Shown: positions 26,483-35,688 of the stretch, piece after piece
Layout: the number at the start of each line of letters is the position of its first letter
Position numbering within the stretch: position 1 is the stretch's first letter
Assembly: GCF_001705435.1 (NCBI RefSeq)
Contig: NZ_MDEN01000066.1
Location: 248,001-312,000 of the forward strand
Source of the DNA: Pseudomonas graminis
GTDB lineage: Bacteria > Pseudomonadota > Gammaproteobacteria > Pseudomonadales > Pseudomonadaceae
Reading direction: 5' to 3'
Length of the DNA stretch: 64,000 bases
Notes under the pieces: model-generated
What the model was told of the DNA's origin: nothing
What the model saw: the letters and a program-made list of their open reading frames with translations, nothing else
Databases searched by the model: none
Translations under genes and position numbers: made by a program

Positions 26483-27340
26483 ATGAGCCGCGCCCCCGAT
26501 ACCTGGATTCTGACCGCCGACTGCCCCAGCGTGCTGGGCACGGTGGACGCGGTGACGCGTTATCTCTTCGAGCAGGGCTGTTACGTCACCGAACACCATT
26601 CGTTCGATGACCGGCTGTCCAGCCGCTTCTTCATTCGCGTCGAATTTCGCCAACCGGACGGGTTTGACGAAGCGTCTTTCCGTGCAGGCCTGGCCGAGCG
26701 CGGCGAATCCTTCGGCATGATCTTCGAACTCACCGCCCCGAACTACCGCCCGAAAGTGGTGATCATGGTGTCCAAAGCCGATCACTGTCTCAACGATCTG
26801 CTCTACCGACAGCGCATCAATCAGCTGTCCATGGACGTGGTCGCCGTCGTTTCCAATCACCCGGACCTCGAACCGCTGGCGCGCTGGCACGACATTCCCT
26901 ACTACCATTTCCCCCTCGACCCCAATGACAAACCGGCGCAGGAAGCCAGGGTGATGAAGGTGATCGAAGACACCGGCGCCGAACTGGTGGTGCTTGCCCG
27001 CTACATGCAAGTGCTGTCGCCGGAGCTGTGCCGCAAGCTCGATGGCAAGGCGATCAACATTCATCACTCGCTGCTGCCGGGCTTCAAAGGCGCCAAGCCG
27101 TATCACCAGGCCTACAACAAGGGCGTGAAACTGGTCGGCGCGACGGCGCATTACATCAACAACGATCTCGACGAAGGGCCGATCATCGCCCAGGGCGTCG
27201 AAGTGGTCGACCACAGTCACTACCCTGAAGACCTGATCGCCAAGGGCCGCGACATCGAAGGACTGACCCTGGCGCGAGCGGTGGGTTATCACATCGAGCG
27301 ACGTGTGTTTCTCAATGCCAACAGGACGGTGGTGCTGTAG
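26483..27340 (+). CDS. purU: Formyltetrahydrofolate deformylase
   Basis: 285 residues. The N-terminal ACT domain (WILTADCPSVLGTVDAVTRY) is followed by a formyltransferase-fold domain with the catalytic region INIHHSLLPGFKG and the Asp in YINNDLDEGPII near residue 230. It hydrolyses 10-formyl-THF to THF and formate, recycling THF loaded by sarcosine oxidase. Located right after soxG, as in the known cluster. This betaine-linked copy differs from the housekeeping purU of pseudomonads. Confidence 0.92.
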   Translation: MSRAPDTWILTADCPSVLGTVDAVTRYLFEQGCYVTEHHSFDDRLSSRFFIRVEFRQPDGFDEASFRAGLAERGESFGMIFELTAPNYRPKVVIMVSKADHCLNDLLYRQRINQLSMDVVAVVSNHPDLEPLARWHDIPYYHFPLDPNDKPAQEARVMKVIEDTGAELVVLARYMQVLSPELCRKLDGKAINIHHSLLPGFKGAKPYHQAYNKGVKLVGATAHYINNDLDEGPIIAQGVEVVDHSHYPEDLIAKGRDIEGLTLARAVGYHIERRVFLNANRTVVL

Positions 27341-27359
27341 GGGCTAGTTGCAAGCTTCA

Positions 27360-27465
27360 AGCTTCAAGCCGCAAGAGTAAAAGCGGCGTCACTCGCAACA
27401 CGTTTCGGGCCCATGTAGTGGCAGCAGCGCTTTTGCTTGCTGCTTGAAGCTTGCGGCTTGAAGCT
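27360..27465. repeat. Inverted repeat of REP type between purU and fdhA
   Basis: Arms AGCTTCAAGCCGCAAG (27360-27375) and the exact inverse CTTGCGGCTTGAAGCT (27450-27465) enclose 74 bases. The arm is locally iterated (GCAAGCTTCAAGCTTCAAGC). A third REP class in the window. Confidence 0.82.
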
Positions 27466-27507
27466 CACTGATTCACCCAATCAATAACAAATAGAGAGGT
27501 GACATGT

Positions 27508-28707
27508 ATGTCTGGTAATCGTGGTGTGGTGTATCTCGGCGCGGGCAAGGTCGAAGTACAGAAAATCGACTATCCCAAGATGCAGGACCCGCGCGGCAAG
27601 AAGATCGAGCACGGGGTGATCTTGCGCGTGGTTTCCACCAACATTTGTGGCTCCGATCAACACATGGTGCGTGGCCGAACGACTGCCCAGGTCGGCCTGG
27701 TACTGGGTCACGAAATCACCGGTGAGGTGGTCGAGAAAGGCAGCGACGTCGAAAACCTGAAGATCGGTGACCTGGTGTCCGTGCCCTTCAACGTCGCCTG
27801 CGGCCGTTGCCGCTCCTGCAAAGAGCAACACACCGGCGTCTGCCTGACCGTCAACCCGGCCCGCGCCGGTGGTGCCTACGGTTATGTCGACATGGGCGAC
27901 TGGACCGGCGGCCAGGCCGAATATGTGCTCGTGCCCTATGCCGACTTCAATCTGCTCAAACTTCCTGATCGCGACAAGGCGATGTCGAAGATTCGCGACC
28001 TGACCTGCCTCTCCGACATCCTGCCCACCGGCTACCACGGCGCGGTGACTGCCGGTGTTGGTCCGGGCAGCTCGGTGTACATCGCCGGCGCCGGTCCCGT
28101 GGGGCTTGCCGCCGCCGCTTCAGCGCGCTTGCTTGGCGCGGCAGTCGTCATTGTCGGTGACGTCAATCCGGTGCGTCTGGCGCACGCCAAGGCCCAGGGT
28201 TTCGAGATCGCCGACCTCTCCAAAGACACCCCGCTGCACGAGCAGATCGCCGATCTGCTGGGCGAGCCTGAAGTGGACTGCGCCGTCGACGCCGTAGGCT
28301 TCGAAGCACGTGGCCATGGGCACGCGGGCGCCAAGGCCGAGGCACCGGCCACCGTACTTAACTCGCTGATGGGCGTGGTTCGCGTCGCCGGCAAGATCGG
28401 CATTCCCGGCCTTTACGTGACGGAAGACCCGGGCGCCGTGGACGCTGCCGCCAAGGTCGGCGCGCTGAGCATTCGTTTCGGTCTGGGCTGGGCAAAATCC
28501 CACAGCTTCCACACCGGCCAGACGCCGGTCATGAAGTACAACCGTCAACTGATGCAGGCGATCATGTGGGACCGCATCAACATCGCCGACGTGGTTGGCG
28601 TGGAAGTCATCAGCCTCGACGACGCCCCGCGCGGTTACGGCGAGTTCGATGCCGGTGTGCCGAAGAAATTCGTCATCGACCCGCACAAACTGTTCAGCGC
28701 CGCGTGA
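27508..28707 (+). CDS. fdhA: Glutathione-independent formaldehyde dehydrogenase
   Basis: 399 residues, the length of the P. putida enzyme, from the ATG with AGAGG eight bases upstream (an upstream GTG at 27499 is less likely). Zinc-dependent medium-chain dehydrogenase: catalytic-zinc region NICGSDQH near residue 44 and LGHEITGEV. The structural-zinc loop CGRCRSCKEQHTGVC follows, and the NAD motif YIAGAGPVGLAAAASA is near residue 190. It oxidises formaldehyde released by GbcAB, DgcAB and sarcosine oxidase to formate. It ends the cluster with a strong terminator at 28723-28750. Confidence 0.93.
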   Translation: MSGNRGVVYLGAGKVEVQKIDYPKMQDPRGKKIEHGVILRVVSTNICGSDQHMVRGRTTAQVGLVLGHEITGEVVEKGSDVENLKIGDLVSVPFNVACGRCRSCKEQHTGVCLTVNPARAGGAYGYVDMGDWTGGQAEYVLVPYADFNLLKLPDRDKAMSKIRDLTCLSDILPTGYHGAVTAGVGPGSSVYIAGAGPVGLAAAASARLLGAAVVIVGDVNPVRLAHAKAQGFEIADLSKDTPLHEQIADLLGEPEVDCAVDAVGFEARGHGHAGAKAEAPATVLNSLMGVVRVAGKIGIPGLYVTEDPGAVDAAAKVGALSIRFGLGWAKSHSFHTGQTPVMKYNRQLMQAIMWDRINIADVVGVEVISLDDAPRGYGEFDAGVPKKFVIDPHKLFSAA

Positions 28708-28722
28708 TCCTATGACGCTCTC

Positions 28723-28750
28723 AAAAGGCGACCTTCGGGTCGCTTTTTTT
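28723..28750 (+). terminator. Terminator of fdhA
   Basis: GCGACC and GGTCGC arms around a TTCG tetraloop are followed by seven T, and preceded by an A-run. Textbook intrinsic terminator. Confidence 0.92.
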
Positions 28751-28893
28751 ATGCCTGACGTAGGCCTCTAGTCCGGCATTTGTAGGGCGTTTCTGAAAAT
28801 GGTTGGGGAGCGTTTGAATTCCATTCCTGCTTGTTTCAGCTGCCTTATCTCCGTGTTATTTGTCCGGCCGGTTTTTCAGGTGGCGGGTCATGC

Positions 28894-29484
28894 ATGCTTG
28901 TCTGGTGGGTTAGAACATCGATTCATTTCCTCGTCGCGATGCCGCTCATTGTCTTGCCCGCCACGCTGACGAGCGCTCATCTCGAGCCTGTTTCTTCGGG
29001 CTGGGCATCGTCGGAGGTGTTCTTTGAAAACCCCAACGCCTGCGTCTGGGCCGGTATGGCGCCGGCGGTCTGTCAGGCCGGATACCGCGCCGCTTACCGC
29101 CAACATGTGCGCATCGCGCCGACCTACCGTGAGCTGGCGGACTGCGAGGCTGATTTCACCCCGGGTGAGTGTTTCGCTGCCGACGTGTCCCGGCTCTGGT
29201 CGCCCTGGTTGTCCGGTTTCGCGATCATCACCCAGGTTCAGCTGACATCCACTGGGGGTAGCCCCGACTCCCAGGTGCGCCTCTTCAGTGAACCGCTTTA
29301 TCGTGGCGCCGATCATCGGGGCGGTACGCGCTTGATCAGCCTGCGCGAGAAGCTTCACAACGGTGAGCATTTCGATAAGGCGTTCATTCGCCACCGACGC
29401 CTGCAGGCGGGCTCGACGGCGGCAGATCAAAGGCTGGCGCGGACCTTCGAGCCGCAGCGTTTGTTTTATGTGAGCAAACCCTGA
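28894..29484 (+). CDS. DUF1190 (YgiB-like) family protein
   Basis: 196 residues from the ATG at 28894; the frame is open from a TTG at 28831. A hydrophobic N-terminus (FLVAMPLIVLPATLTSAH) suggests export. The conserved DUF1190 pattern follows: Cys pair in NACVWAGMAPAVCQAGYRAA, then APTYRELADCEADFTPGEC and a Trp-Pro-Trp-like WSPWLSGFAI. The tail RLFSEPLYRG resembles the family's SxPLYR end. Function of the family is not known. It begins about 140 bases after the fdhA terminator and is probably separately transcribed. Confidence 0.65.
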   Translation: MLVWWVRTSIHFLVAMPLIVLPATLTSAHLEPVSSGWASSEVFFENPNACVWAGMAPAVCQAGYRAAYRQHVRIAPTYRELADCEADFTPGECFAADVSRLWSPWLSGFAIITQVQLTSTGGSPDSQVRLFSEPLYRGADHRGGTRLISLREKLHNGEHFDKAFIRHRRLQAGSTAADQRLARTFEPQRLFYVSKP

Positions 29485-29571
29485 GGCCTCGGGCGGAACT
29501 TCCCTTCGAGGGGCGGTCCAACGCGTGTTTACCCGGCCACGGCCGGTCTCCCGGCAAACGAGGTTGTTGCG

Positions 29572-30135
29572 ATGAAAGTTTCACTGAAAAACGTACGCAG
29601 TGCTGCGCTGGCGAGCCTGATGGCGCTGGCCGCCACGCCGGTCTTCGCTTTCAATCTGAATGACGCGGCCAATGCCGTTTCCAATGCAACCGGCGGTCAG
29701 CAAAAGGCAACCGCCGCGCCCGAGGCAGCCGGGCTATTGAACACGCTGGGCACGCAGTTGAACGTCACGCCGGAGCAAGCGGTGGGCGGGACCGGCGCCT
29801 TGTTGGGGCTGGCCAAGAACAAGCTCGCCGGCAACGACTATTCGCAACTGAGCAAATCAGTGCCAGGCCTTGATCAACTGGCCGGCACATCGGCTCTCGG
29901 CAGCCTGAGTGGTCTTGGCGGTCTGCTGGGCAACTCCGGAAGCAGCAACTCTGCCTTGGATAGTGCGCTGGGCAACGTGCAGAGCATGGGCGACGTGAAC
30001 AAGGCGTTCAGCGCCCTGGGCATGAACAGCAGCATGGTCAGCCAGTTCGTGCCGGTGATTCTGCAGTACCTCGGTCAGCAAGGCGCGGGCGGTTCAGCGT
30101 TGCAGGCGTTGAGTGGCGTCTGGGGCGCCAAGTAA
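29572..30135 (+). CDS. Exported DUF2780-type protein
   Basis: 187 residues. A clear signal peptide (AALASLMALAATPVFA, cleavage after AFA) precedes a low-complexity linker. A Gly/Leu/Ala-rich body follows (LNTLGTQLNVTPEQAVGGTG), matching the helical DUF2780/VcgC family. The repeated GLGGLLGNSG stretch is an unusually Gly/Ser-rich insert. The C-terminal QFVPVILQYLGQQ closes the domain. Periplasmic, function unknown. Confidence 0.72.
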   Translation: MKVSLKNVRSAALASLMALAATPVFAFNLNDAANAVSNATGGQQKATAAPEAAGLLNTLGTQLNVTPEQAVGGTGALLGLAKNKLAGNDYSQLSKSVPGLDQLAGTSALGSLSGLGGLLGNSGSSNSALDSALGNVQSMGDVNKAFSALGMNSSMVSQFVPVILQYLGQQGAGGSALQALSGVWGAK

Positions 30136-30183
30136 TGTAGTTGCAGCGCCCCGGCAATCGGGGCGCCTGCTGCTACGGATGTG

Positions 30184-31071
30184 CTAAGCAATCGCGCCGC
30201 GTAACTCGGCGATCCGCGCATCCTTCTCTTGCCACAGCCGGTTGACCCAGTCCTGCACATACACGCGGAACACCGGGTCATTCTCGTAATCGCCCTGCCA
30301 CAGCGCAGGGTCGAGTTCGCGGGTCTTGATGTCGACAATCACCCGTGGCACTCGTCCTGATAGCAAGTCCCAGAACCCCGGGATGCGCTCGCTTGGATAA
30401 ACGACCGTCACATCAAGCACCGCGTCCAGCTGCTCACCCATCGCTGCCAGCACGAATGCGACGCCGCCTGCCTTGGGCTTTAGCAAGTAACGATAGGGCG
30501 AAGCCTGTTGGGCTTTCTTGGCCGGGGTGACGCGTGTGCCTTCCAGGTAATTCACCACGGTCACGGGCTGACGTTTGAACAGCTCGCATGCCTCGCGGGT
30601 GATTTCCAGATCCTTGCCCTTGAGCTCGGGATGCCTGGCCAGAAACGCCTTCGTGTAGCGCTTCATGAACGGGTAATCGAGTGCCCACCATGCCAGCCCC
30701 AAAAACGGCACCCAGATCAGTTCTTTCTTTAGGAAGAATTTGAAGAAGGGTGTACGTCGATTCAACGCCTGCACCAGCGCCGGGATGTCTACCCACGACT
30801 GATGGTTACCGATGACCAGGTAGGAGGTATCGCCACGCAGGCCTTCGTCGCCGCGGATTTCCCACTGGGTTGGCAGGCAGATTTTGAAAATCAGCTTGTT
30901 GATTTCACACCACGTCTCGGCGATCCACATCACTGCCACCGAGCAGTTGTCGCGCATCTCGCTCTGGAACACCAACTTGAGCAGCGCAAAGACCATCAGT
31001 GGGCCGATCAGCACCAGCGTATTGAGCAGAAGCAGCAGCGTGACGGCAATTCCGGTGAGCAGGTGACGCAT
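30184..31071 (-). CDS. Inner-membrane 1-acyl-glycerol-phosphate acyltransferase-like protein (YihG type)
   Basis: 295 residues from MRHLLTGIAVTLLLL. Two hydrophobic N-terminal segments are followed by the PlsC catalytic motif NHQSWVD (HX4D) near residue 95 and the substrate motif LEGTRVTP near 174. These are the hallmarks of lysophosphatidic-acid acyltransferases. E. coli YihG, the closest pattern I know, acts beside PlsC on phospholipid acyl composition. Convergent with the DUF2780 gene. Confidence 0.8.
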   Translation of the reverse strand: MRHLLTGIAVTLLLLLNTLVLIGPLMVFALLKLVFQSEMRDNCSVAVMWIAETWCEINKLIFKICLPTQWEIRGDEGLRGDTSYLVIGNHQSWVDIPALVQALNRRTPFFKFFLKKELIWVPFLGLAWWALDYPFMKRYTKAFLARHPELKGKDLEITREACELFKRQPVTVVNYLEGTRVTPAKKAQQASPYRYLLKPKAGGVAFVLAAMGEQLDAVLDVTVVYPSERIPGFWDLLSGRVPRVIVDIKTRELDPALWQGDYENDPVFRVYVQDWVNRLWQEKDARIAELRGAIA

Positions 31072-31289
31072 AAGGCACTCGCGGTCGACAGGGTGGCGCG
31101 CAATGATAAGCAGGCCGGGCAGTTGGCGCAAAACCCTGGCGATACCGACGAATGTTTCACGCCTTTGTCAGTAGGCTCCCTATGCTTGGCTCGCTTGGCC
31201 CTGAGCGCGAAGCCTGCCGCGAACCATCGGCAGAGTGACGGTCTAAACCGGGCACACGCCCCGCCCATTCATCACGAGGAATCAGATCC

Positions 31290-31790
31290 GTGAAATCCCT
31301 TCTGGCGCTTATGTCTTTGCTGGCGTTGCCTGTCATGGCTGCCGAACCGACGTTGTACGGTCGTTACGAATACATTCAGGTCTCGGAGATCGGCGAGACA
31401 TTCAAAGCCAAGATGGACACCGGCGCGTTGACCGCATCGCTGTCGGCCAAGGACATCGAACTGTTCAAGCGCGATGGCGATGACTGGGTGCGTTTCCGTC
31501 TGGCGACCAAGGACGCCGACAGCAAAGTCTACGAGCACAAGGTGTCGCGCATCAGCCGGATCAAAGGCCGTTCCGAAGGCGACGATGACGAAGAGCCGGC
31601 CGATCCCACCAAGCGCCCGGTTGTCGATCTTGAGCTGTGCCTGGGTAACGTGAAACGCACCGTGGAGGTCAACCTCGTCGACCGCAGCCACTTCAACTAT
31701 CCGTTGCTGATCGGCGCCAAGGCCCTGCGTGAATTCGGCGCGGCGGTGAATCCGGCGCGTCGTTATACGGCCGATAAACCTGAGTGCTGA
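31290..31790 (+). CDS. Retropepsin-like aspartic protease, exported (Zn_protease/RimK-associated family)
   Basis: 166 residues from a GTG with GAGGA upstream. A signal peptide (MKSLLALMSLLALPVMA) is followed by the catalytic aspartate motif KMDTGALTASLSA near residue 46. The domain continues with the Arg/Asp-rich strands typical of PF05618 and ends with HFNYPLLIGAKALREFG. Members are single-motif, retropepsin-like and periplasmic in pseudomonads; they are often annotated ATP-dependent zinc protease by history. Probably works as a dimer, since only one Asp-Thr-Gly is present. Confidence 0.78.
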   Translation: MKSLLALMSLLALPVMAAEPTLYGRYEYIQVSEIGETFKAKMDTGALTASLSAKDIELFKRDGDDWVRFRLATKDADSKVYEHKVSRISRIKGRSEGDDDEEPADPTKRPVVDLELCLGNVKRTVEVNLVDRSHFNYPLLIGAKALREFGAAVNPARRYTADKPEC

Positions 31791-32072
31791 TGGCCGTTTT
31801 GATTGCGTCCCCGAGCGATTGCGCGGGACGCTTCAGGCATGCGGCATATGATCCGATTTGATGGCCTACTTATTGGAATAAGTCACGACTGAACGAAACA
31901 AGATGAAGCGCTACGACGTCGCGCCGGCCACCTTGAGCATTATGGGGAACCGAGGTCTTCACTCACTCAGAGGCCAAAACGCCGAGTCGCGACGCTTAAA
32001 AATGTCATGATGGCGGTCGGCTGGTAGCGCTGGCCTGTATTACACGCAAACTAATGGAATGGACCCTAAAGC

Positions 32073-32441
32073 ATGAAGTGCATCACGTTTGAAAAACTAG
32101 TAATCACCGCTGTCGTTGCCGTCAGCATTTCTGGTTGTGGCTCCATTGCGCAACGTACGCAGAGTGACTCGGACTTGCAGGAAAAGGCCGCCTTCGCCCT
32201 GAACACCAGCAGCGACAAAATCACTATTTTGTCAAAATCGGCTTCCTTGGAGTCGGTGCGCTTTCAGGTAAAGAGCGATAAGGGAATTTACAATTGTTAC
32301 TTTACCTCTGTAGTCGTAGTGAACTCGGATGCTATTTGCTCGGGTCCTGTACAGGGCACCGTTCAGTCTGCCCAGACGCAGAAGGAAGCAGCGCAGCCGC
32401 AGAACTGTAATGCATTGTTGAAAGCCGCGAAACGCTGCTAA
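32073..32441 (+). CDS. Small lipoprotein, hypothetical
   Basis: 122 residues with a lipobox ISGC after a hydrophobic stretch (LVITAVVAVS), so lipidation at about Cys22 is expected. The mature part has Ser/Gln-rich segments and four further Cys (NCY, AIC, NCN and the C-terminal RC). No family recognised. GC is clearly lower than in flanking genes, suggesting separate ancestry. Followed by a strong terminator. Bases 31791-32072 before it show no gene. Confidence 0.6.
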   Translation: MKCITFEKLVITAVVAVSISGCGSIAQRTQSDSDLQEKAAFALNTSSDKITILSKSASLESVRFQVKSDKGIYNCYFTSVVVVNSDAICSGPVQGTVQSAQTQKEAAQPQNCNALLKAAKRC

Positions 32442-32450
32442 AGACGAAGC

Positions 32451-32478
32451 AAAAAGGCCGGAGTTATCCGGCCTTTTA
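32451..32478 (+). terminator. Terminator of the lipoprotein gene
   Basis: AAAGGCCG and CGGCCTTT-type arms (AAAAAGGCCG / CCGGCCTTTT) with a seven-base loop, ten bases after the stop. Confidence 0.85.
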
Positions 32479-32553
32479 GTATGCGATTTTTGCGCCCACC
32501 TACTTACAGGTTAGCGTTTATCTAAAACCTACTCATTGTTGCGTGACCGATTT

Positions 32554-33183
32554 CTACACAGGCGGCTGAGTCTCTACCATCGATGGCCGCTGACTGACTT
32601 CGTAATACCAGTTCGCCAATCGTGGGTAGCTGCTGCGCCAGCCCAGATTGGGCTGGCGGAAATCCAGATAGCCCACCGCGCATGCCACGCTGATCGACGC
32701 TACGTCGAAATGCGTACTCAATTCGGTGACGGCTTCGGCTTCGAAATAGGCCAGCGTGCGATCGATTTTCTGCTGCTGGGCGTCGAGCCATTCCGACCAA
32801 TGTTTTTCCTCGGGCCGCAGAAAGGTCTCGTAGCGGATGAGCAGTGCAGCGTCCAGCAGGGCATCGGCCAGTGACGCAAGTGTCAATCGCCGCCAGCGCG
32901 CCGAGCCTTCCTTGGGAATGAGGGGGTTGCCGACATGCTGTTGATCCAGGTATTCGAGAATCACCCGGCTGTCATGGATCACGTTGTCGTCGGCCAGGCA
33001 CAGCGCCGGAATTTTTCCGCACGGATTGCCGCGGCAGAGTTCAACGTCGGGGCTCACGGGGGTGAGGGCAACGGCCTTGAGACTGACCCGGCTCGCCTGT
33101 CCGGTCTCATGAAGCAAGATCAGCACCTTGCGAGCGAAGGGCGAAGCGGCGTTGTAATACAGCGTCATGCTGGGCGCAGACAT
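32554..33183 (-). CDS. Glutathione S-transferase, YibF-like
   Basis: 209 residues. Thioredoxin-fold N-terminus with MTLYYNAASPFARKVLILLH, the cis-Pro region GKIPALCLADD and the glutathione Ser motif HDSRVILEYLDQQ. The C-terminal helical domain ends ISVACAVGYLDFRQP, a segment I recall in E. coli YibF. Substrate unknown. Confidence 0.83.
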   Translation of the reverse strand: MSAPSMTLYYNAASPFARKVLILLHETGQASRVSLKAVALTPVSPDVELCRGNPCGKIPALCLADDNVIHDSRVILEYLDQQHVGNPLIPKEGSARWRRLTLASLADALLDAALLIRYETFLRPEEKHWSEWLDAQQQKIDRTLAYFEAEAVTELSTHFDVASISVACAVGYLDFRQPNLGWRSSYPRLANWYYEVSQRPSMVETQPPV

Positions 33184-33289
33184 GGATATTCCTCTGATCG
33201 GCCTGGGCCTCCAGACTAGTCAGGGCCAGGACGCTGCGCAATATCCTGAAGCATTGCCGGGCCGATTTGCGACGGCCCGGACATTGATG

Positions 33290-34603
33290 TCAGACCGTCG
33301 GGACCCCATCGGGCGAATCAGCCGATGGTCTGCCGGATTGCGCCGCAGGTGTGCCGGTCAGCAGCGGCTTCGCGACAAACCAGATGATTGTGGCGGCGAT
33401 AAGATCGAAAGCGGCCAGCGCCACAAACAGCGGGCTGTAGCCGACTTTAGTCACCATGATCCCGAGCACCAGCGTGAACAACGCCGCGCCGAGAAACCCG
33501 AACATGCCACCGAGGCCTGTTGCCGTACCCACTTCGTTCTTGCCGAAGGAGTCCGACGTGATTGCGTAAAGGGCGCCTGACAGCGTCTGGTGCGCGAAAC
33601 CTCCGGCGCACAGCAGCGCGATGGCGACATAAGGGCTGTCCACCAGACCGATGCAGCCAGGGCCGATCATGCACAGCGAGCCCAGCACCATCACCATCTT
33701 GCGCGACGTGAGCAGGGACACGTTGAAATGCTTGTAGAAAAACGGGCTCAGGTAACCGCCCAGCACGCAGCCGATGTCAGCTGCGAGAAACGGCAGCCAG
33801 GCAAACATCGCGATTTCCTTGATGTTCATGTGACGCTCGGTCATCAGGTACAGCGGAATCCAGGCGTTGAACGTCTGCCAGGCCGGCTCTGACAGCATGC
33901 GGGCTGACGCGATTGCGTAGAAATTGCGGGTGCCGACGATCTTCTTCCAGCTGGCGTGCTTGGTCGGCGCGTCCTTCAGGTGGGACTCCTGACCGGCAAG
34001 AATATAATCGCGCTCCTCGTCACCCAGCAAACGCTGATTGCGCGGGTGTTTGTAGAAGAATAACCAGCCCGCGCTCCACAGCAGGCCCAGCCCGCCGACG
34101 ATGATGAACGCGATCTGCCAGCCGCTGTGCAGAATCGCCCAGACCACGAGGGGAGGGGCCAGCAAGGCACCGATCGACGAACCGATGTTGAACCAGCCGA
34201 TGGCAACCGAGCGCTCTTTGGCCGGAAACCATTCCGTGGTCGCTTTGATCGCTGCGGGAAACCCCGCCGCCTCAGTGATACCCAGCAAGCTGCGCAGAAA
34301 CGCCAGACTCTGCCAGCCGGTGGCCATAGCCGCCGATGCGCACGCCACAGACCAGGCGATGGCGAACACTGCAAAGCCGATCTTGGTGCCGATGGCGTCG
34401 ATCACGTAACCGGCAACCGGCTGCATGAAGGCATAGCCCATCTGCCACGCGATGACGACGTGCGAGTACTGTTCGGTGGAGATGTTCAGCTCGCTCATCA
34501 TGGTGGGAGCGGCGACGGAGAGGGTATTGCGCGCGAGATAGTTGACGATCAGGCCGCCGGTTATCAGCGCGACCATCCACCAACGGATGCCTTTGATTTT
34601 CAT
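33290..34603 (-). CDS. MFS transporter of the hexuronate/sugar-acid (ExuT/GudP-like) type
   Basis: 437 residues from MKIKGIRWWMVALITGG. Twelve hydrophobic segments are seen. The first loops carry the anion:cation symporter family pattern (LARNTLSVAAPTMMSELNIS; GITEAAGFPAAIKATTEWFP). The latter resembles the ExuT, GudP and DgoT signature. Substrates of that group are hexuronates, glucarate or galactonate. A short palindrome ATACG-N4-CGTAT at 34646-34659 lies 43 bases upstream and may be the operator of a local regulator. Confidence 0.82.
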   Translation of the reverse strand: MKIKGIRWWMVALITGGLIVNYLARNTLSVAAPTMMSELNISTEQYSHVVIAWQMGYAFMQPVAGYVIDAIGTKIGFAVFAIAWSVACASAAMATGWQSLAFLRSLLGITEAAGFPAAIKATTEWFPAKERSVAIGWFNIGSSIGALLAPPLVVWAILHSGWQIAFIIVGGLGLLWSAGWLFFYKHPRNQRLLGDEERDYILAGQESHLKDAPTKHASWKKIVGTRNFYAIASARMLSEPAWQTFNAWIPLYLMTERHMNIKEIAMFAWLPFLAADIGCVLGGYLSPFFYKHFNVSLLTSRKMVMVLGSLCMIGPGCIGLVDSPYVAIALLCAGGFAHQTLSGALYAITSDSFGKNEVGTATGLGGMFGFLGAALFTLVLGIMVTKVGYSPLFVALAAFDLIAATIIWFVAKPLLTGTPAAQSGRPSADSPDGVPTV

Positions 34604-34928
34604 CGAGTCCACTCTGGGTATTGTTTTTATTAGGCGGCGATCGTTATACGTCGTCGTATGACTCGATTTAGTCAAAAGCACGTTTTGTTGTCAATGGGAA
34701 TACCCATAAATTGCCATTGTATTTCTATATGTAACTGGATTGTCACCGGCGGGGCTGGGTTTTGGGCGATCGAGTGCCTAGGGGGCCGTGAATTGAGGGG
34801 GCAGAACGCAGGCTGGCTGGCTTTGTAAATTGCCGACGGTCGTATGATGACTGGAATGGCGGAAAATGCTTGTCCCTCGCTTGAGGAGCGGGGGGCAAGC
34901 CAGTCGTCTGGTGAGGCAATGCGGTTCG
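34604..34928. other. Intergenic region between the MFS gene and the Hcp-linked genes
   Basis: 325 bases, AT-rich in its first half, holding the palindrome at 34646-34659. No gene supported. Confidence 0.45.
34646..34659. promoter_or_regulatory. Candidate operator for the MFS gene
   Basis: ATACG-TCGT-CGTAT is a perfect 5-4-5 palindrome 43 bases upstream of the transporter start. Similar short palindromes bind GntR-type regulators of sugar-acid genes. The regulator gene is not in the window. Confidence 0.4.
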
Positions 34929-35189
34929 CTACTTTGGCTCGTCGTCACGCCACCAGCTATAGATCACTAGGTCTACTCCGAGATAGAAAATGCCAAATAA
35001 CAGTGTTTCGTAATCCAGGAAGTAAGCATCTCGCACTTCTTCCATGGCAACAATCCATGAGATCACGTACTTGAAGTAGAAGACTATCAACGCCAAGCCA
35101 GTCAAGCATTGATAGAGTCTTGGTACGGTGATTCGACGTATACCCCAGATCACAAAACACATAATTGCCAGGGACAGACCAGTTCCCAT
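34929..35189 (-). CDS. Small membrane protein, candidate immunity protein of the Hcp-linked pair
   Basis: 86 residues with three hydrophobic segments (LSLAIMCFVIWGIRRI; LTGLALIVFYFKYVISWIVA; TLLFGIFYLGVDLVIYSW). The start ATG shares its first base with the TGA of the upstream gene, so translation is coupled. It is the third gene of hcp / unknown / membrane protein. Inner-membrane immunity proteins are typical partners of type VI pore-forming effectors. Not recognised by name; the immunity role is inferred from layout only. Confidence 0.5.
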   Translation of the reverse strand: MGTGLSLAIMCFVIWGIRRITVPRLYQCLTGLALIVFYFKYVISWIVAMEEVRDAYFLDYETLLFGIFYLGVDLVIYSWWRDDEPK

Positions 35190-35674
35190 CAGCGGCCGCC
35201 GTTCACTTTCAGGATTAATGATGCTGACGAGCGTTGAGGACCGATGCCACCTGACACTTGGGCATCAATACTGACGATGACGTCTCCTGAATGAAAGGTC
35301 GGCAATCTGTTTTTGATCGCCGAAGCGGATGTTGTTCCAGCGATCTTTTCCGCGATGCTCCCTAACGGTGACGCAAGTTTTCCTCCGATGGAGCCAACTA
35401 GGGTTCCTATCGTAGCCCTCTGATCATTAAGCAGGTCTGCTGAGTTCCGGCTCACTGGTTGTGACACCGCAAGCACCATCCGGCAAGGCCGCCCCTGTGC
35501 AAGCATCCGCTCGTAGGTTTCCTCAATCAACCGGGTGACCTCAAAATGACTCCTGGTTATTTCCGGTAGGTTGATCGTTCTCAACGATGCGGCATCGTCC
35601 GGCTGCACGGTGAAGTGAATAAGCGTAAACACGACACCGTAATGGCCGACATGTTGGGTACGTTCGAAGTCCAT
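35189..35674 (-). CDS. Candidate type VI secretion effector downstream of hcp
   Basis: 161 residues from MDFERTQHVGHYGVVFTLIH, with GAGGG before the start. The N-terminal half is beta-rich and compact. Residues ~90-130 have a Gly/Ala-rich amphipathic stretch (IGTLVGSIGGKLASPLGSIA) with glycine-zipper spacing. The C-terminus is Ser/Val rich (DVIVSIDAQVSGGIG). It begins 14 bases after hcp, and effectors carried by Hcp are often encoded there. The glycine zipper plus a three-helix membrane partner recalls pore-forming effectors such as P. aeruginosa Tse4 with Tsi4. Homology to those is not established here. Confidence 0.5.
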   Translation of the reverse strand: MDFERTQHVGHYGVVFTLIHFTVQPDDAASLRTINLPEITRSHFEVTRLIEETYERMLAQGRPCRMVLAVSQPVSRNSADLLNDQRATIGTLVGSIGGKLASPLGSIAEKIAGTTSASAIKNRLPTFHSGDVIVSIDAQVSGGIGPQRSSASLILKVNGGR

Positions 35675-35688
35675 GACATATCCCTCGC

